Of a stretch of 64,000 bases of DNA, positions 25,271-38,500 are shown piece after piece. The position numbers and the translations under genes are program-made. The notes beneath the pieces were generated by a model. It did no database searches, was not told the DNA's origin, and saw nothing but the letters and a program-made list of their open reading frames with translations. Source of the DNA: Apteryx mantelli (lineage: Eukaryota > Chordata > Aves > Apterygiformes > Apterygidae); contig NC_089980.1 in NCBI RefSeq assembly GCF_036417845.1, positions 66,400,501 to 66,464,500 on the forward strand, given 5' to 3'. How positions within the stretch are numbered: the first letter of the stretch is position 1; the number at the start of each line of letters is the position of its first letter.

Positions 25271-27339
25271 CAGCAAGCAAATTGCATTTGGTGATTTGTC
25301 AGTCTGGGAAAATGATCTGTAAATTCTCAGGGATGAGATCTCACTTTTCCTCTGCCCGATTTTATTAGAAAAGACAAAAAAAGGGAGAACAATTCATAGT
25401 ATGAATATTTCTCTACAGCCTTTTTAAATTTCAGTGCTGAGAACCTGGGCTCACTAAAACTAAGGCACAGCCTTATAACCTGTACAGGTACCTCTTGTCC
25501 CAGGAGGATCCCCATTTCCTAACATGCTTAAACCCTTCTCTCTCAACTCTAACCCTAACTGTAACCTAACCCTATTCCTAATCCTAGGAGATTTCTTGGA
25601 CTAGTGCTGGGATTCAGACCTGTCATTTCTGGTCCCAACGAGAAACTCCTCACAGCACAGCTCTCCTGGCACCACACACCTTCCTCTGGCAGCCCCTTTC
25701 CACATACACTCCAACTGTACTTGTGTGTATTTAATGAACAGAGCTTTTTGCTTCTGGGTGTCTCCCACCAGAAGGAGCTTATGAGGAAATACTTGTCTCC
25801 AGAAGGTTTTAACTTGCTTCTGTGTTTCTGCCTTGACTGTTACTGCCATTTTCAGCCTGTCATTAGCATGTTGTCAGCATATCTCCAGGTGTGTGTGATA
25901 AAAATGTATTGAACATCATGGAAATGATACCTTTTTCTATGTAACCTTTTCTTAGACTACCAGCACAGAGGAGATCATCAACGAAAGCGGCATGAGGGTT
26001 AGACTGATATATTTTCACAGTTCAGTGATCTTCAGGAAATGCTGCCATGAAAGGGCCTGGTTTTGGAGGAGAAGGGTTTTAGCAATGTCTGAGGCATTTT
26101 TTGCTATCCCTGCTCAAGTGATAGAAGAGCTGCACCATTGCTTGGATCTGTCAGAGTGTCTGATCAGACAGGCTTATTATACAGTTTTCCTGGACAATTA
26201 GCTCCCTGAACCTTCTCTAATGCAGAGCAGAAACCAGATGGGACAGTGCTGTACGATATATCTAGACTGTTAAATAGTTAACCACAGACCTCTTGTTTTG
26301 ATTCAGTCATACCAGTAGCACAAGGCCAGCTTCTATCCTCATCTGACACTTCAATGCTGCTTGGAAGGAACCGCTGGGGAAATACGCTTTCACAGATTGT
26401 TGGTTGTACATCCATGTCCCTCAGAGCCTTGTAGAATAAGGAATAGGCCAAGGAAGGGGAAATAACCAAATGCTGTCACATACCAGCTCTCTTTTTGCTG
26501 TCAGCACAACCTCAAAGGCAGCTGACACTGGGTGTAAGGTAAAGCTACTCAGGCTCATCTCATTTAACAGCAGGCCTAGGACAGGGCCCCTGTCTGGCTT
26601 CATAGATAAAGTTGAGCTACTTTTTCATTCTCTGAGGAGAACCTGACTAAAATGAGCAACTGGGTTCTTAATCTACAAAATCCACTGGGAAACTACTAAA
26701 GCAAGATCCTCTGTTTGTGCATATTGGATGGCAAAGCTGTTATATGATGACAGACTACTTTATGGGTGGCAGGGATGGGAGAGTTCTTAGCACAGAGAGA
26801 GCAGTATATAATTCCCAATTCCTTTTAATTTTGGAATGAAATTACTCTGAAAAGCAAATACTTGCAGTCAATACTGAAAAATGAGCTAACTTATCTTTTC
26901 GGACCTGGAAGAACTCTGGCATTGATTAACTGTAACCCACTGCAGTGCACTGATTGCAAGGTAAGATATGATTGATCACTGGATTGATCACTTGAACTTG
27001 GGGCAGCACCTTGGTGATCTTTAAAAGAGCAGCAGCCACAGATGCAGAGCTACCAGTGAGATGGTTAAGATGAACGTAACATATAGTACACATGGACTCT
27101 GTTGTTGTTAGAAAATAACTGGGGAGCATCAGAGTGCATTAGCTTGTTCCATCACCAGTATTGGTCTGTAGTAAGAGAGGGCCATGGCTATGCTCGCAGG
27201 TGAGGGTTAGGGTGCGCTGGCAGAAGGCGTGGCTCTCTAAGTTTACTCAGTAAAGGTGCACAACGTATTTTTTAGAAATACTCATTCATGAATTTTGAAA
27301 TAAAATAACTTCTATGGAGCCAGAGCCTCCCTTTTCTCA
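25271..27339. other. Non-coding DNA with a short telomere-like patch
   Basis: Apart from the patch at 25546-25587 and a 14-bp perfect palindrome at 26157-26170, nothing is recognised. Open frames up to about 100 codons (for example 25604-25912) show no family signature. Confidence 0.5.
25546..25587. repeat. Degenerate interstitial telomere-like repeat (CTAACC)n
   Basis: About seven imperfect CCCTAA-like hexamers follow each other (aactctaaccctaactgtaa and onward). Such patches arise from telomere-type repair or chance. It is too short to imply a chromosome fusion. Confidence 0.6.
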
Positions 27340-27344
27340 TACCA

Positions 27345-27470
27345 AGCCAATTGGCTACAGCCATAATATATCTGTGGTGGGGCAAGGATTTGAACATGGG
27401 ACTCTCCATATCTTTCAGACATCACCGGTCATCTTTTCCCCTGATGAACCTTCCTCCTGGTGTCAGGGAC
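27345..27470 (-). mobile_element. Possible tRNA-derived SINE fragment
   Basis: The minus strand contains GTTCAAATCC, a near-perfect RNA polymerase III B box, about 45 nt after an ACCGGTGATG stretch that could be a worn A box, followed by CCACCAC-type sequence as in MIR-like tRNA SINEs. It is diverged and the assignment is tentative. The neighbouring AT-rich run (27504-27540) may be its tail or an unrelated microsatellite. Confidence 0.35.
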
Positions 27471-30400
27471 CCCATCCCTATTTTGGAAGGAATGAGAGAG
27501 AAAAAAATAATAATAATAAAAAAATATATATAAAAATATGGTTCATTCAGAAAATAAAATCTTTTCAAAAGTTTGTAATGGCCTGAGCTTATTGTTTTAC
27601 TGAGGTAGCAAAGCATTTCAAAGTGGGATGCAGATTTTTAGAGTCAGAGCTTTTCAAAGAATTTAGGTCCCAAAGGTCCTAAGGAAAAATGAGCTGAGCC
27701 CATTTCCAAATCCTGTTTGCTTAAATCAGATTGAAGCCCAATCAGAGAAACAATACTTAAATCACTGCAGAGTACACTGCCCAAGTAGCACTGCAGAGTG
27801 CTACACTGCAGAGTAGCAAATTTCAAACAGTCTGCCTGCAGTACGTGGTTGTATTTTTCAGACAGTCCACTAATGTCCAATTTCAGAGAGTGACTGCCTG
27901 TAACGAAAGTCTGGGTTAAGTGAATTGTTTGAACAGTGCTGGGGTCTTGAACTGAATGTTGCTGTGAGAAATGCTGTCTTTCTGCAGACTAGCCAGGGAA
28001 AGCTGCAGCCTCGTTCCCTGGGAGGGAAGACACTAAATGTTAATCACCCCTTGGCAATCTGTCAGGTGGTGGCACTGCAACCCAAGACAAGTGATTCGCT
28101 GATTAGCTGATGTGACAGGTGACTAAAGAAGTGTTTATGCACAGGGTGAAAGTAACAGTAGAGCTGTGCAAGAGATCTGCATCTCCTGAAGTATTAGATC
28201 AGTAATTTGGAGAAAGAAGTTTCCCTTCCCTTTCCTTTGGGAAAAAGGGGAAAAAGTCTTTGTCAGGTTCTTTGTGGTGGTGCTTTAAATCGTCTCTGTG
28301 CTTGGGATCATTCTTTAAAAGGAAGACTCAAAATGTGAAGGTGATCTCTGAACTTGGGTCCCGTGGTGCCTGGCCTTTGAGCCTCGGCGCCCCTGTGGAG
28401 CCTGCCTTCCCAAGCACACTGGCCCAGCTGCCCAGCTCTCCTTCCCTCCCCAGATACCAAGATATTTCCTGTTATCTGGTACTTGAAAAATGTCTCCCAT
28501 GATGTCTGACCATTTCTGCGGTTTGTCTGAGATCAGAGTCAGCATACACACTGGGGTAGGCTGTGCGCACATGGGGCACTGCCACCTCCACTTCCTAAGC
28601 AAGACATCTTAGAGCAAAGGGAGGGAAATGTTGGAACAGACCCACTGCTGATGCAGCTGAACTGGAGTCATGGTGACCCTTAACATTTGGTGGACAATGC
28701 TGCTGATCAGACAGGGAGGAAGGGTTTTGCCAGGAGGCATCTCCAGGCTGCTGCAAAGTCCATTTGAGGAGAGCAGAGGAGGGCAGGGTCTTGCTGCTCT
28801 GTTGGTGAGGAGCCTGCATGGGCGATTGGCTGTGCAAGTGCTGCTGCAGAAGGTAGGTTGCCCCCATGGAGGAGAGAGCTGAGGGAACTGCAGCTAAGGA
28901 AGGGCAGAGCCACCTCGTGGGAGAGAGAGGACCTTCTCTGTGGGAGGGACAGGGCATCGGCATTGTGACAGATTTCCTCATGAGACTAGGAGAGGGCATG
29001 AGAAGCTGAAACTATGACTCAAAGCATGTAAAGAAGAAAAAAACAAACACCTTTGAACTGCTGTTTAGGATTACAGAGGAATTCAAGGCTTCCTGCACTT
29101 TCACAGCTAGGAACTGCTTTCCTAGAAGAAGTCTTTAGAGGCTCAGATGTAAAAAGCGAAGGAACTCTTCAAACAAACTAGCTGTGTTTTGATTTGGTGC
29201 AAATAAGAAGTGAAGTATCCAGGAACAGCTGAGGCTTTGAAATGCTGATTTTAAATATTGCATGCTGCCATTCAGCTGTCCTGTCATAATAGGGTGGAAC
29301 AAAACACAATTTTCCTCTCTATAAGCATACAAAAAAAGTATTTAAACAACCAGAAATAAAAATCTACCTCTGAAAAGTAGGGTTGTTTTCTACTTTTTTC
29401 TTTTTTTCCTTTTATCCTATTTTTATTCCCCTTTTCCTGTTTTTTTTCTTTACATCAGGAAGACAATAGGAGTATTTATTATGTCAGCTACAAAGGATAT
29501 CCAGTTATCATTTCTCTATCACTAGCAGTTACCTGACTTCACAGCACTGTTTGAACAGTCTGCTCATATAGGGCACTGCTATAAATTCGCTATAAACATT
29601 CATTCCCCTGCACCATGAGCAGATGAGGAGCAGAGATCTGGGGTGGTGTCCATGCTGCAGTCACAGCCAGAGTCAGAGCAGGTACAGGCATACCTGTGTT
29701 AGCTTTAATCTCCTTCCCTGGGGCTGGCAGCTGGGGGTGCTGCAGCTGTGGGGCACTAGCCTGTGGGAGCTGCTTGAGTCTTGGCCCAGGGTCTCAGGCA
29801 GGTTGGTACGGCTTCCCTGACGCCTTTGGCATCAGGTTTATGCAGCTCTAATAAGGGAACTGGCTGAGGTATTTCTATACATGCTTCAGTCCCACACTGT
29901 GGGCAGCAGGGACATAGAGAATCTGCTTATTTAATTTCTGTTTGAGCTTTTTGCCACTGCCTCCCCCTCTTTGGTCCAATATGCTGAGAATTAATTTGCT
30001 GTGTATTTTACCTGGTGTAGGTTACTCTCAACTTGCTGGCTGTTGGGAGGGGGTCACTACTAACCCCTTCCATCTTCCCAAACACTGCATCTCTGAAGAG
30101 GTTATAACAGCCCTTACTAGTCTGCGCTCTCCCACCTAATGCATGGGTATTCAGTACAGAGAAAAATGATGCTTTATTTTTTCCTGGTTTTCCCTGTGAG
30201 CTTGTATCAAGGGTAAACAAGTGGTACTCACAGAATAAAACAGATTTAAACATAGCCTATTAGAGTCTATGCCTAAAACTGATTTTGGAAAAATAATATT
30301 ATGACTTTCTGATTTATGTACCTCTACAGTCTGGGCAAATAACTTTCAAGCTCTGACAATTGTAGACCATTGGTGGCTCCTCCTACAAGTTATGTGGCGT

Positions 30401-31844
30401 TTTTGAGATCCCTGTTTGGAGACCTGAAACTTTTAAAGTTCCTGAAAACTCATCCAAGCAGCTTTATTACAAGGAGCACCACCATTAATGTCTGTCAGAC
30501 TCCTACCACAGGTAAAGTCCCTTTTTTAGGTGTATGGTGGTATTACTGGCATGGCAGTAGCAAATCACACCTTTTGGTATGAATCTGGGGGTAAATTATT
30601 ATCTGGCTTAAAATTTAAGTTATTTTCTGAAATCATAAATATTTTTAGGACTACTGTGGTCCTCTTGGACATGAGTAATGATTTACCTGGTAGCACAGAT
30701 CCTAATAAATGGGTGATTTTATTTAGAAAGATATTCATGAATCACATTATCTAGGTTATTTCTTTTGCCCCATAATATATAAATACAAGGAGCTTGCAAC
30801 TAAAGGGCAGTACACTGAAAACAAATGGAAAGAATTGCTCTATTGCATTGCGCCTTGTCTCGTGCCTTCATTGTGATGGGATGTAATTGTATAAGCTTCT
30901 GTGCTGTTAAATTTCAAAAGGCTAGTTCATAACCAGTAATAACATTTGCAGCAATCTGAGCTAAGTTAATGAAAAAGATAATCAAATCTGATGCTACAGA
31001 GCATGATATCTGATATCTCTAGGGGTCATAAAGAGATCATACAGTTGACTTGGGGGAAGGGAAGGAGGCGGTTGTATGTCTGGAGGGCAGAGGAGGCAAG
31101 AGACAGCACAAAAGTGAGGGTCACCTTGCTCAGAAGCACTGTGTGCTGGTCACCAATGGAGGCAAAAGAGTATGGACTAGATGACGCATGGAGTTAAAGA
31201 CGCTTATCAAGCTAATGATATTTTTAGTAATGCCAATACCTGATGAAGTATAAGTTTCAACTTATCGCAGACATTTGTTTCTATGCATTGATTGGGAAAT
31301 TGGATTAAGTAGTTTACATGTGCTTCTGCCTTGCCCGTAGCAGATATGCACTGAGTTAGTGGCTGATCGTAGATGGCATTTGAACAGTCTTTGTTTTTGT
31401 TTTTCAGTAAACACTAGCTCTAATCTGAAACTCACTTCCATCTCTGATGCCAATAGAATACCTATATTTTATTGCATTTCTAGACAACATCCCATGGCCA
31501 CTTTCTTCTGCTTCTAACTAAATTTATTGCAAATTGTCTATGTGAACACTTTCACGGGCACATATTGGTATATCACTCGAGGGTCCAGATGACAGTGGCA
31601 TGCGTACTGACTAGTAGCAGAACTAATGGACACGTTCCTTGTGTGTGTGTAATTGGTAACGTTCAGAAAGAGATGCATGAGGAGTACTTCTATCTGTAGA
31701 TAGCACTCAAAATGTGTTTTCTCTCACAGACTTGAACTATATTTATCACAATTACCTCCTTCATCTTACTCTGTTCTTTTATATATTCCCCATTATCATT
31801 CTTCTCTTCTAGTCATGCTCTCCTTTACGCAGGTGTACTTCTGG
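27471..31844. other. Non-coding DNA, nothing assigned
   Basis: This includes an (AAT)n/AT run at 27504-27540, a cluster of three actgcagagt copies at 27763-27824, and a pyrimidine-rich stretch near 29380-29450. No gene is seen. Confidence 0.5.
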
Positions 31845-31945
31845 CTAATGTAAGAATTCTCATACTGAGCCAAAATCCATCTGAGACCACCTAGCACTAT
31901 AGCCTGTGTCTGGCCATGGCCAAAGGCAAATGATTAGGAAAAAAC
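31845..31945 (+). mobile_element. Old dispersed sauropsid repeat fragment
   Basis: The order 'taagaattctcatactgagc', then 'ccatctgagaccacctagca', then 'ctggccatggccaaaggca' follows a pattern I recognise from repeats common in turtle and crocodilian DNA (a 'catactgggtcagacc' block followed by 'tccatctagccc' and 'agtggcc'). The parent family, CR1-related or SINE, is not settled. The copy is diverged. Confidence 0.5.
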
Positions 31946-33497
31946 AGAAGACTGAGGACTGCACAAAGGGGTCCCTCCTTCAGTATATCTTCTCAGGTTT
32001 CACCAGTCTGAAGTTCAGAGACTAACTGAATTAGGTGTTTTAACTACCATATTAAGTATTTAATAGCTAATTCAACCTCATTAAATAAACAGAATCCCCA
32101 TCTTGAATGTCTTGATGCTGTTGGTTTCCCATAGCATCTTGTAAGAAGTCTTAGAGTTCTCTGCAAAAATACTGTTAGAAAAACATAAGTAGGGAAGATT
32201 GTGGGAAAGGCTGGCTTTGGGTTTTGCCTGGCCATTCACAGTCTCTTTCTCATCAACTTCTGTATCCTTGTGTGGCCAGAATTCACCCTATACAGATAAT
32301 ATGCTCACGGATAATTTGTGTATTTGGGGGCTCTCCTATCATTTACATCCCAGGTCCTAGGCTTCAGGGTTTACAATACAACAGAAGAAATAATTGTAAT
32401 AAAATTGTTTCTGCTTGTCATGATAATAATCATTGTATTTATATAAAGTTTGGATGGAAGAAAATCCACCAGTGCATTAAGAAAAGCTGATGAAAATCCA
32501 TTACACACAAATTGACTGTTTCCATCCACCCCTCCCCACAGTTCCTCAGAGCATCACTGTGTTTATATTTTGAATATCCATGATATGGAGTTATTGAAAC
32601 TAAATCAGGTTTTAATAAACCAGGGTATTGTGAGATTTCTGTGGGGCCGAAGTTCAAGTTACCAGTCTTGAATATATAGCAGCTAATATAGATTTTGCTT
32701 AAGTTAATACCAAAGGGACTTTTATTTAGCTTTCTTTCTCTGCTCTACAAGAGAAAAATTAATATCTCATCACCTCTGAGAAAATAAAGTTATTCCAGAA
32801 GAGAGAAAGATTACAAAGTTCCCAGCATTGCAAACAGAGGTAGTTATCTTAAACAATAGGATTCAGCTTTCTATATTGCTTCTTTCTCTCTTTCAGCACA
32901 GACCTGTCTCTCTGCAGAATGGATTCTCAGCTGCAAAGCATCCAGATACTAATTTATGTGTACGTGAATATCCAAGGTTAACAAGAATATATTCCTAGCA
33001 AGAGAAACAGTTGGTGACATTCAGACTGCATTCCTTTTTCCTTCCCTGACATACAGTAGGATGTTGAAAATCTATCTGATAAAATCTGTTCTACTCACAT
33101 GAACAAAATTAATGTTTCTAATTGGGATTAGGTGAAGTATCCTTCCTCTTGACTGGATGGCCAGCAAGCAGGAGAAATGGGTTTAAATGTCTGCTCTGAA
33201 TCAAGGAGAGAGAGGATAATTTGAACTCTTTCTCCCACATAATTGCTGTCCTTTGTATTCATGTGCAGTGTACGTGTTTTCTTTTATAGTTTTACAGAAA
33301 ACCCAAGATCAATGACCCATGCAGATGATCCAGATTGTATATGGACTGGAAAAAAAGGAAGAGAAGATTTGTGGCTAAAGTTTTCAAGCAGGTGGCCCTC
33401 TTAGCGAGAGGTAGGTGCCTGTCTAGCGTCAGTTTTACTGGGTTGGAAACCTAAGTCGACTTCTGCATGTCCTCTGTATTTCATCTCTGATGGACTT

Positions 33498-33522
33498 ACG
33501 CTAGTTCTGGATGAACTAGCGT
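33498..33522. repeat. Perfect 10-bp inverted repeat
   Basis: ACGCTAGTTC and GAACTAGCGT flank a 5-nt loop (TGGAT). It could form a hairpin in RNA or a cruciform in DNA. The function is unknown. Confidence 0.85.
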
Positions 33523-35335
33523 TACATGGATCCCATTGCTTGCATGGAAGGACCAGGACCTATCTTGTACCTGGGGACTGTGCGATGAGATAGGATGCAC
33601 TGCAACAGCAATGAAGCTTTCTGTACCTGAGATGGGCAGCTGGTAATGCCCAGCCTGGGTCCAAGCTGTGAGGCAGTTTCATCCTGTCTCTAAGGGCATC
33701 AAGGTGACACGTGCACAGCTCAGCAATTTCCTTGGCCTGCAGAAACCAGCGAGGGCCTTGTATGAAAACAGGATATGTGCCTCGACCATCAACCAGACAG
33801 TCATCGTGCATGGCCAACCGGTATGGCCTGAGTTGGCCCTGCACCCCACCACACGTTCCTCTGCCTGTGCACTAAGGCAGCTCTTAGTTTATGCTTCCTG
33901 ACATACGGACCCCTCCTCTAGGCATCTGACAGTATTCCTCGAAGCACGGGAAGGCAGAGAGCATCTGGCGGGGACCCTGTGGTGTGGCAGTGTTTAGTGG
34001 GACCAGTAGGGGTGTGCTCAGTGCTGCAAAACTGGGGGGACAAGAGACATGAGTGGCTATGACATGAGTGAGACCCTGTCAGGATAAAACCTCGGCACAC
34101 CCTGACTTGGCTCTCCCCTGTGTGCTTTGCTTTCTGAACCAACAGAGTGGGGGCACTGCAGTCCACTCTGGTGGGTGCCAGTCTCAGTGCACGACGTGCC
34201 CAGCCCTGGGCGCCCTGTCTCCTGGAATGGCTACAGCTACAGACTGCTTTCCCTTACCCTCGGTGGGCTTATCCAAATGCAGATTAGCCTGTCATGGATG
34301 CAGGGACTTCAAAGCTGGCCTTGTGCAGAATGAGATAAGGCTTGGCAGGGTTGGTGCTTAGCCAGGGCTAAAAAGGACGATGGGTGCTGGTAACTGCACA
34401 TGGTCGGTATCGCTGTACTGTGCTCTCCAGCATGCCCTTTAGCCTCCATTGCCATCTGTTTTTTCATTATCCAGGATGTCCCAACTATCCCACATAAAGA
34501 GACTGATTCAACACTGCAGTATTGATTCAGTTCCCAGGCAGCTGACTGAGAAGAAAAAAATGGGTTAAGCATTTAGACATTGACCATTCCTGGATTAGAC
34601 CATGATCCTACCACTTTTTAATCTTTCCTTTGATAAGCTGAATGAATTAGAGTTTTAAAATTCACTACAGCATAGATTCTTCAACCCTCAAACCATTCTC
34701 ATTTCTATTCCCTGAATTCTTCTGTTTCACCCCAGAACATCCAGAAGGGATATAGGGTTCTGCGAATAATCTCATTCATGCTTCATACAGAGGTAATGCT
34801 ACCACTTTACTTATCTGTTCTATTGATCTGTTTATACAGCCAAGGGTTGCTCTATAAACTCATGTTCAATTGATCATATTCTGCTTTTCTAGGATACATG
34901 TAGTAGGACTAAGCATTATAAGTTAATCATTAAAGAGATGCTGTCAGTTTTAAAAAGTCACATTCCTACTTGAATCTTTCTCATACTCATTATTATAAGT
35001 AAGATTATTAGGATCTACATAACTAAAATGGAGTGAGTGTTTTTTCTTATTTTGGTGTTTTGAAGTTTTGGTTTTTTTGCATTTAACAGCATTTATGTAT
35101 TTGTATATGGTCAGTGCCTCTGCTTGGTGTTAGTAAGCAGTTTCTTCCCAGAAAATAGATAAATCTGGGTCTGCTTAACAACAGGAGCACATCCCAGATG
35201 AGACTGCAGGGGCAGTGGCTGAAAAGTGAAAGCAGAATAGAGTCTGAGGACTGAACCTTCCTTTCTTTTCTGTATCTGGGTCCACCCCTTTGCACTTACT
35301 GCCTTTCTGCTGTTCCCATTTCCTCCTCTTTTTTT

Positions 35336-35338
35336 CAG
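35336..35338 (+). promoter_or_regulatory. Probable splice acceptor in front of the IYD start-codon exon
   Basis: A long pyrimidine tract (about 35309-35335) ends in CAG at 35336-35338, 47 nt before the IYD ATG. This is a strong acceptor by eye and suggests that the ATG exon is preceded by a non-coding first exon further upstream. An upstream promoter without splicing remains possible. Confidence 0.5.
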
Positions 35339-35385
35339 GAGAGAAAATATTGAACTTGGAAAGACGGCTCCACGTTTCCGTAGTC

Positions 35386-35566
35386 ATGGCATTCTTTTCT
35401 TCCCTGACCCCAGTCTTTATAGCCATTATATGTGTTTTGATTGGAGTAATACTGAAGAAGAAGAATGGAGAGAGAGAAAAACATGAGACTAAAAGCAAGG
35501 CTCTATCTCGCCCATGGGTGGATGAAGACTTAAAAGATGGTACTGACCACCAGTTAGAGGAAGAAG
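35386..35566 (+). CDS. IYD: IYD coding exon 1 (start, membrane anchor)
   Basis: It starts at an ATG with G at +4 and encodes residues 1-60 plus the first base of codon 61. It carries the single membrane-spanning segment ([17 protein letters not shown]), a Lys/Glu-rich cytosol-proximal stretch and the conserved [13 protein letters not shown] motif. The donor is AAG|GTAAGA at 35567. Confidence 0.95.
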
Positions 35567-38500
35567 GTAAGAAAAATCTTAGCCAGGTGAGCAATTTTGA
35601 TGTCTGACTTTGATCTGCTGTTATAAATAAATGAGGTGTGAACTCCTGAACCTCTCCAGCGTGATGGAGTATACATAGTGCTACACTGCTGCTGTGCCTT
35701 GAGTTCGTCAGCTCTGGGGAAGGAGGCTGTGCAGGTGCAATGTTGGTCTCGGTATAAATCTGCATTTCCCCAGATTCCACAGGTCAGGCTGCAAAAAGAA
35801 AATGCATTTTCAAGGAGTGCTCTCTGTCCCTCTGCCCAGCAGATCTCATACCAATGAAGCACTCTGTGGAGAATATAGGAAAAGAAAGCAAATACTGCTA
35901 AAGCCCCCTCCCCTTTCCCAGCCCTCATTAGTATGAGGAAAGGGAAGAGCTGACCACTGAGTTTCTGTCAGCATGCTAATTGTGTAAAAATCTTATCCAA
36001 CTTAACTTCCAGTGCTACACAGCACAGTCTATATTTGATCTCAGCACCCCCAAAAGAGATGGAAATGGATTTATTACACTTGTTTGCTCATCTTCTTGAA
36101 CTGTTTCTGCTAACAAAATATGCGTTCAGTTTTCATTCCTGAAGTCCCTTCTATGTGACTTCTGTGAATGTCCATGAGAGCACTAGCTGGATTAGAACTG
36201 GGATCATTTTGGAAGTAATTTGTGTCAAATTTTTAAGAACAAAATGTGGTGATGATGCTAATCTGTGTTCACTCAACTGTGTATCTGCACCTGCACAGAA
36301 TGTCCTTTTCCACAGCATTGACTTCAGTTGCACAGCTGTGGCATAAGTAGGAGCATAAAATATACTCTCCATCTTTTTTTCTTCTTCATTATCCTGCATA
36401 AGCTCCCCTCATTTTCTTGTAAAGTAAAAATGTATAGTTTTGTTCCTGTAATGTTTTTAACTCTCATTTAACACAGCTTTTTTTCTAATGTTGATTTTTG
36501 AAGGCTTTTTGTCGCTTAATGACATGTTCCCCAAGTCAGCTTCTAGGAATCTCAAAACTTAAATTGTTTTTCTTAGCAATATACCTATTGCTACATACCT
36601 ATTGCTACATACCTATTGCTACATACCTATTGCTACAGCAATATACCTATTGCTATTACCTATTGTTTTTCTTAGCAATATACCTACTGCTAAGAAACAT
36701 TATTTCTGTTTATTTCTCAGTGTTGAGTGTAGCTTGAGTTAGTGTTGTGTATCAATTTCCAGAAATAGTTGATACTCGGAACCTTTTAAACCAAGTGGAC
36801 TATTTCCAAAATATCCCAAATCTGTTTAAAAGTTAGTTCTAGACCGTACCTTCCTTTATACAATTCAAAACATTATTTGAAAAATTATCCAGTATTTTCT
36901 TTCTGTCACTAATCATTAAATAGTTCAATTAAACTGTTGCAAATCAAAATTCCTGTGGCTAGTTCAAGTGATAATCTATGAATTATTATCATTGTGACAT
37001 CTTTGACTGCAGTTGTTTCCATCAGTTTAAAATTTTAGATCCTCTAAGTAAGCAAAGCTATTAGCTCCTAATAACGAGCCTTACTGGCACAGCTTTATGT
37101 ACAAAATGTTATTCTTTTATGTCTTAGGTTTTTTTCCTGTCTTTTATTCAGGCATTGAATTCAAAACTGTACTAGTTAAAAATTGCTTATAAAAAATTGA
37201 CAGGTAAATAGGCACTTTTTCCCTGTTGCTAAAAGGAAGTGATTTTTTAATAAAACCTCCCTTTGTGTACCATATATTCCAATCTTAATTTAGGCTTTCT
37301 TGCTATATTGTTTTTAATAACAAATAATGACCCCTTCCTGAATACTATGTGGTTTTAAACCAGCATCTTTGCAAAACAGGTCTGTCTTTTATCTCCAGAA
37401 AAATTAGAACAATTGCAACATGGTTGAGGAAATTTTTACTCGGCAGAGAAAACTACAGCACAAGTGAGAAGAGAATATGGCCACCTTGGTAGTGATATGT
37501 TATTTTACTAATGCTATAGTTAAGGATCGAATTATATCTGCCTTGTAGTCAATGTTAAAATTTTCACTGACTTAGTAGATGTTAGAAGTAGAAATAGTAG
37601 AAATAGAAACATGGAATGTAAACAGAGTTTTTGTTAATATTAGAGCACACTTTGCATGCTGTATCAATTCTACTACTTCACTAATATATCTTACTTTATT
37701 AGAAATGCTCCTTTCTACTTAAATGTCTCATGTTGGCTTGTGGTTAAAGGCAAAGTTCCTCTGGAGAGAGTTTGAGTTAAATAAGATCAAGCATTTTTAA
37801 GGCCTCTAAAACTAGAATCTAGGCCTGCTCTAGTTAAATGAGCCGAATTTTGAATATCCCCCGAGTATGAAAGTGCAGCTAAGGACCAAGTCTTTCCATA
37901 CCTGACCATGATCAAAGAAAGGGCACTTTACCAAGAAAATGAAGCAAACCAAACCTGCATAGCACTCTTACTGTACTGGGATGCTTCAAGAGGCAAACCA
38001 TATTCTTCAACTGCATTACAAAAACACTTGAGCTTGCTTGGGCAGTCACCAGCTGTGTGAACCGTGAAGCAGTACCACAGGGATGTTTCGCCAGCGAGTG
38101 GCATACCTGTGTGCAGTAAAGCATTAAGCATCATTAGCTGAACTGCTTGGACAGACTCAGTAGAGTCACTTAATGGAAGTGAATGGCAGAAGTGGCTATT
38201 CAGGAAGTGAATGGCTATTCAGGTGCTACCAAGCTTGTCTTATTTATGCTTTCTGTGGCTGAAGGGAAGGATGTTTCTTGGAGCAGCCAGAAAGCCAGTT
38301 CTTTGGTTAAGCGGATAGCATTCAGTCTATTTGTTTAATGCCTCGGCTGGCAGTACTTCAGATTTTTTTGCATGCCTATCACCTGTCCTATAACTTCTTT
38401 CCTCATTTATGAGATCCAGAATGAGACATTGTCATGCTGCAGATTGACAAAAATGGTCTTTATGTGTGTATATGTGGCCATGTACTGTATTAGGCCATAT

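Larger units (their letters stand above)
31946..35338. other. Non-coding DNA upstream of IYD, with a perfect hairpin
   Basis: No coding exon is recognised. A 10-bp perfect inverted repeat sits at 33498-33522. The segment 33400-34400 is visibly more GC-rich than its surroundings and holds unassigned frames on both strands. The IYD transcription start or a non-coding first exon should lie in or beyond this stretch. Confidence 0.5.

Noticed and set aside
27201..27220. Second telomere-like motif (gagggttaggg)
   Set aside because: Only one and a half hexamers, expected by chance.
35175..35780. 201-codon minus-strand frame overlapping IYD exon 1
   Set aside because: It is antisense to a well-supported exon and has no family resemblance.
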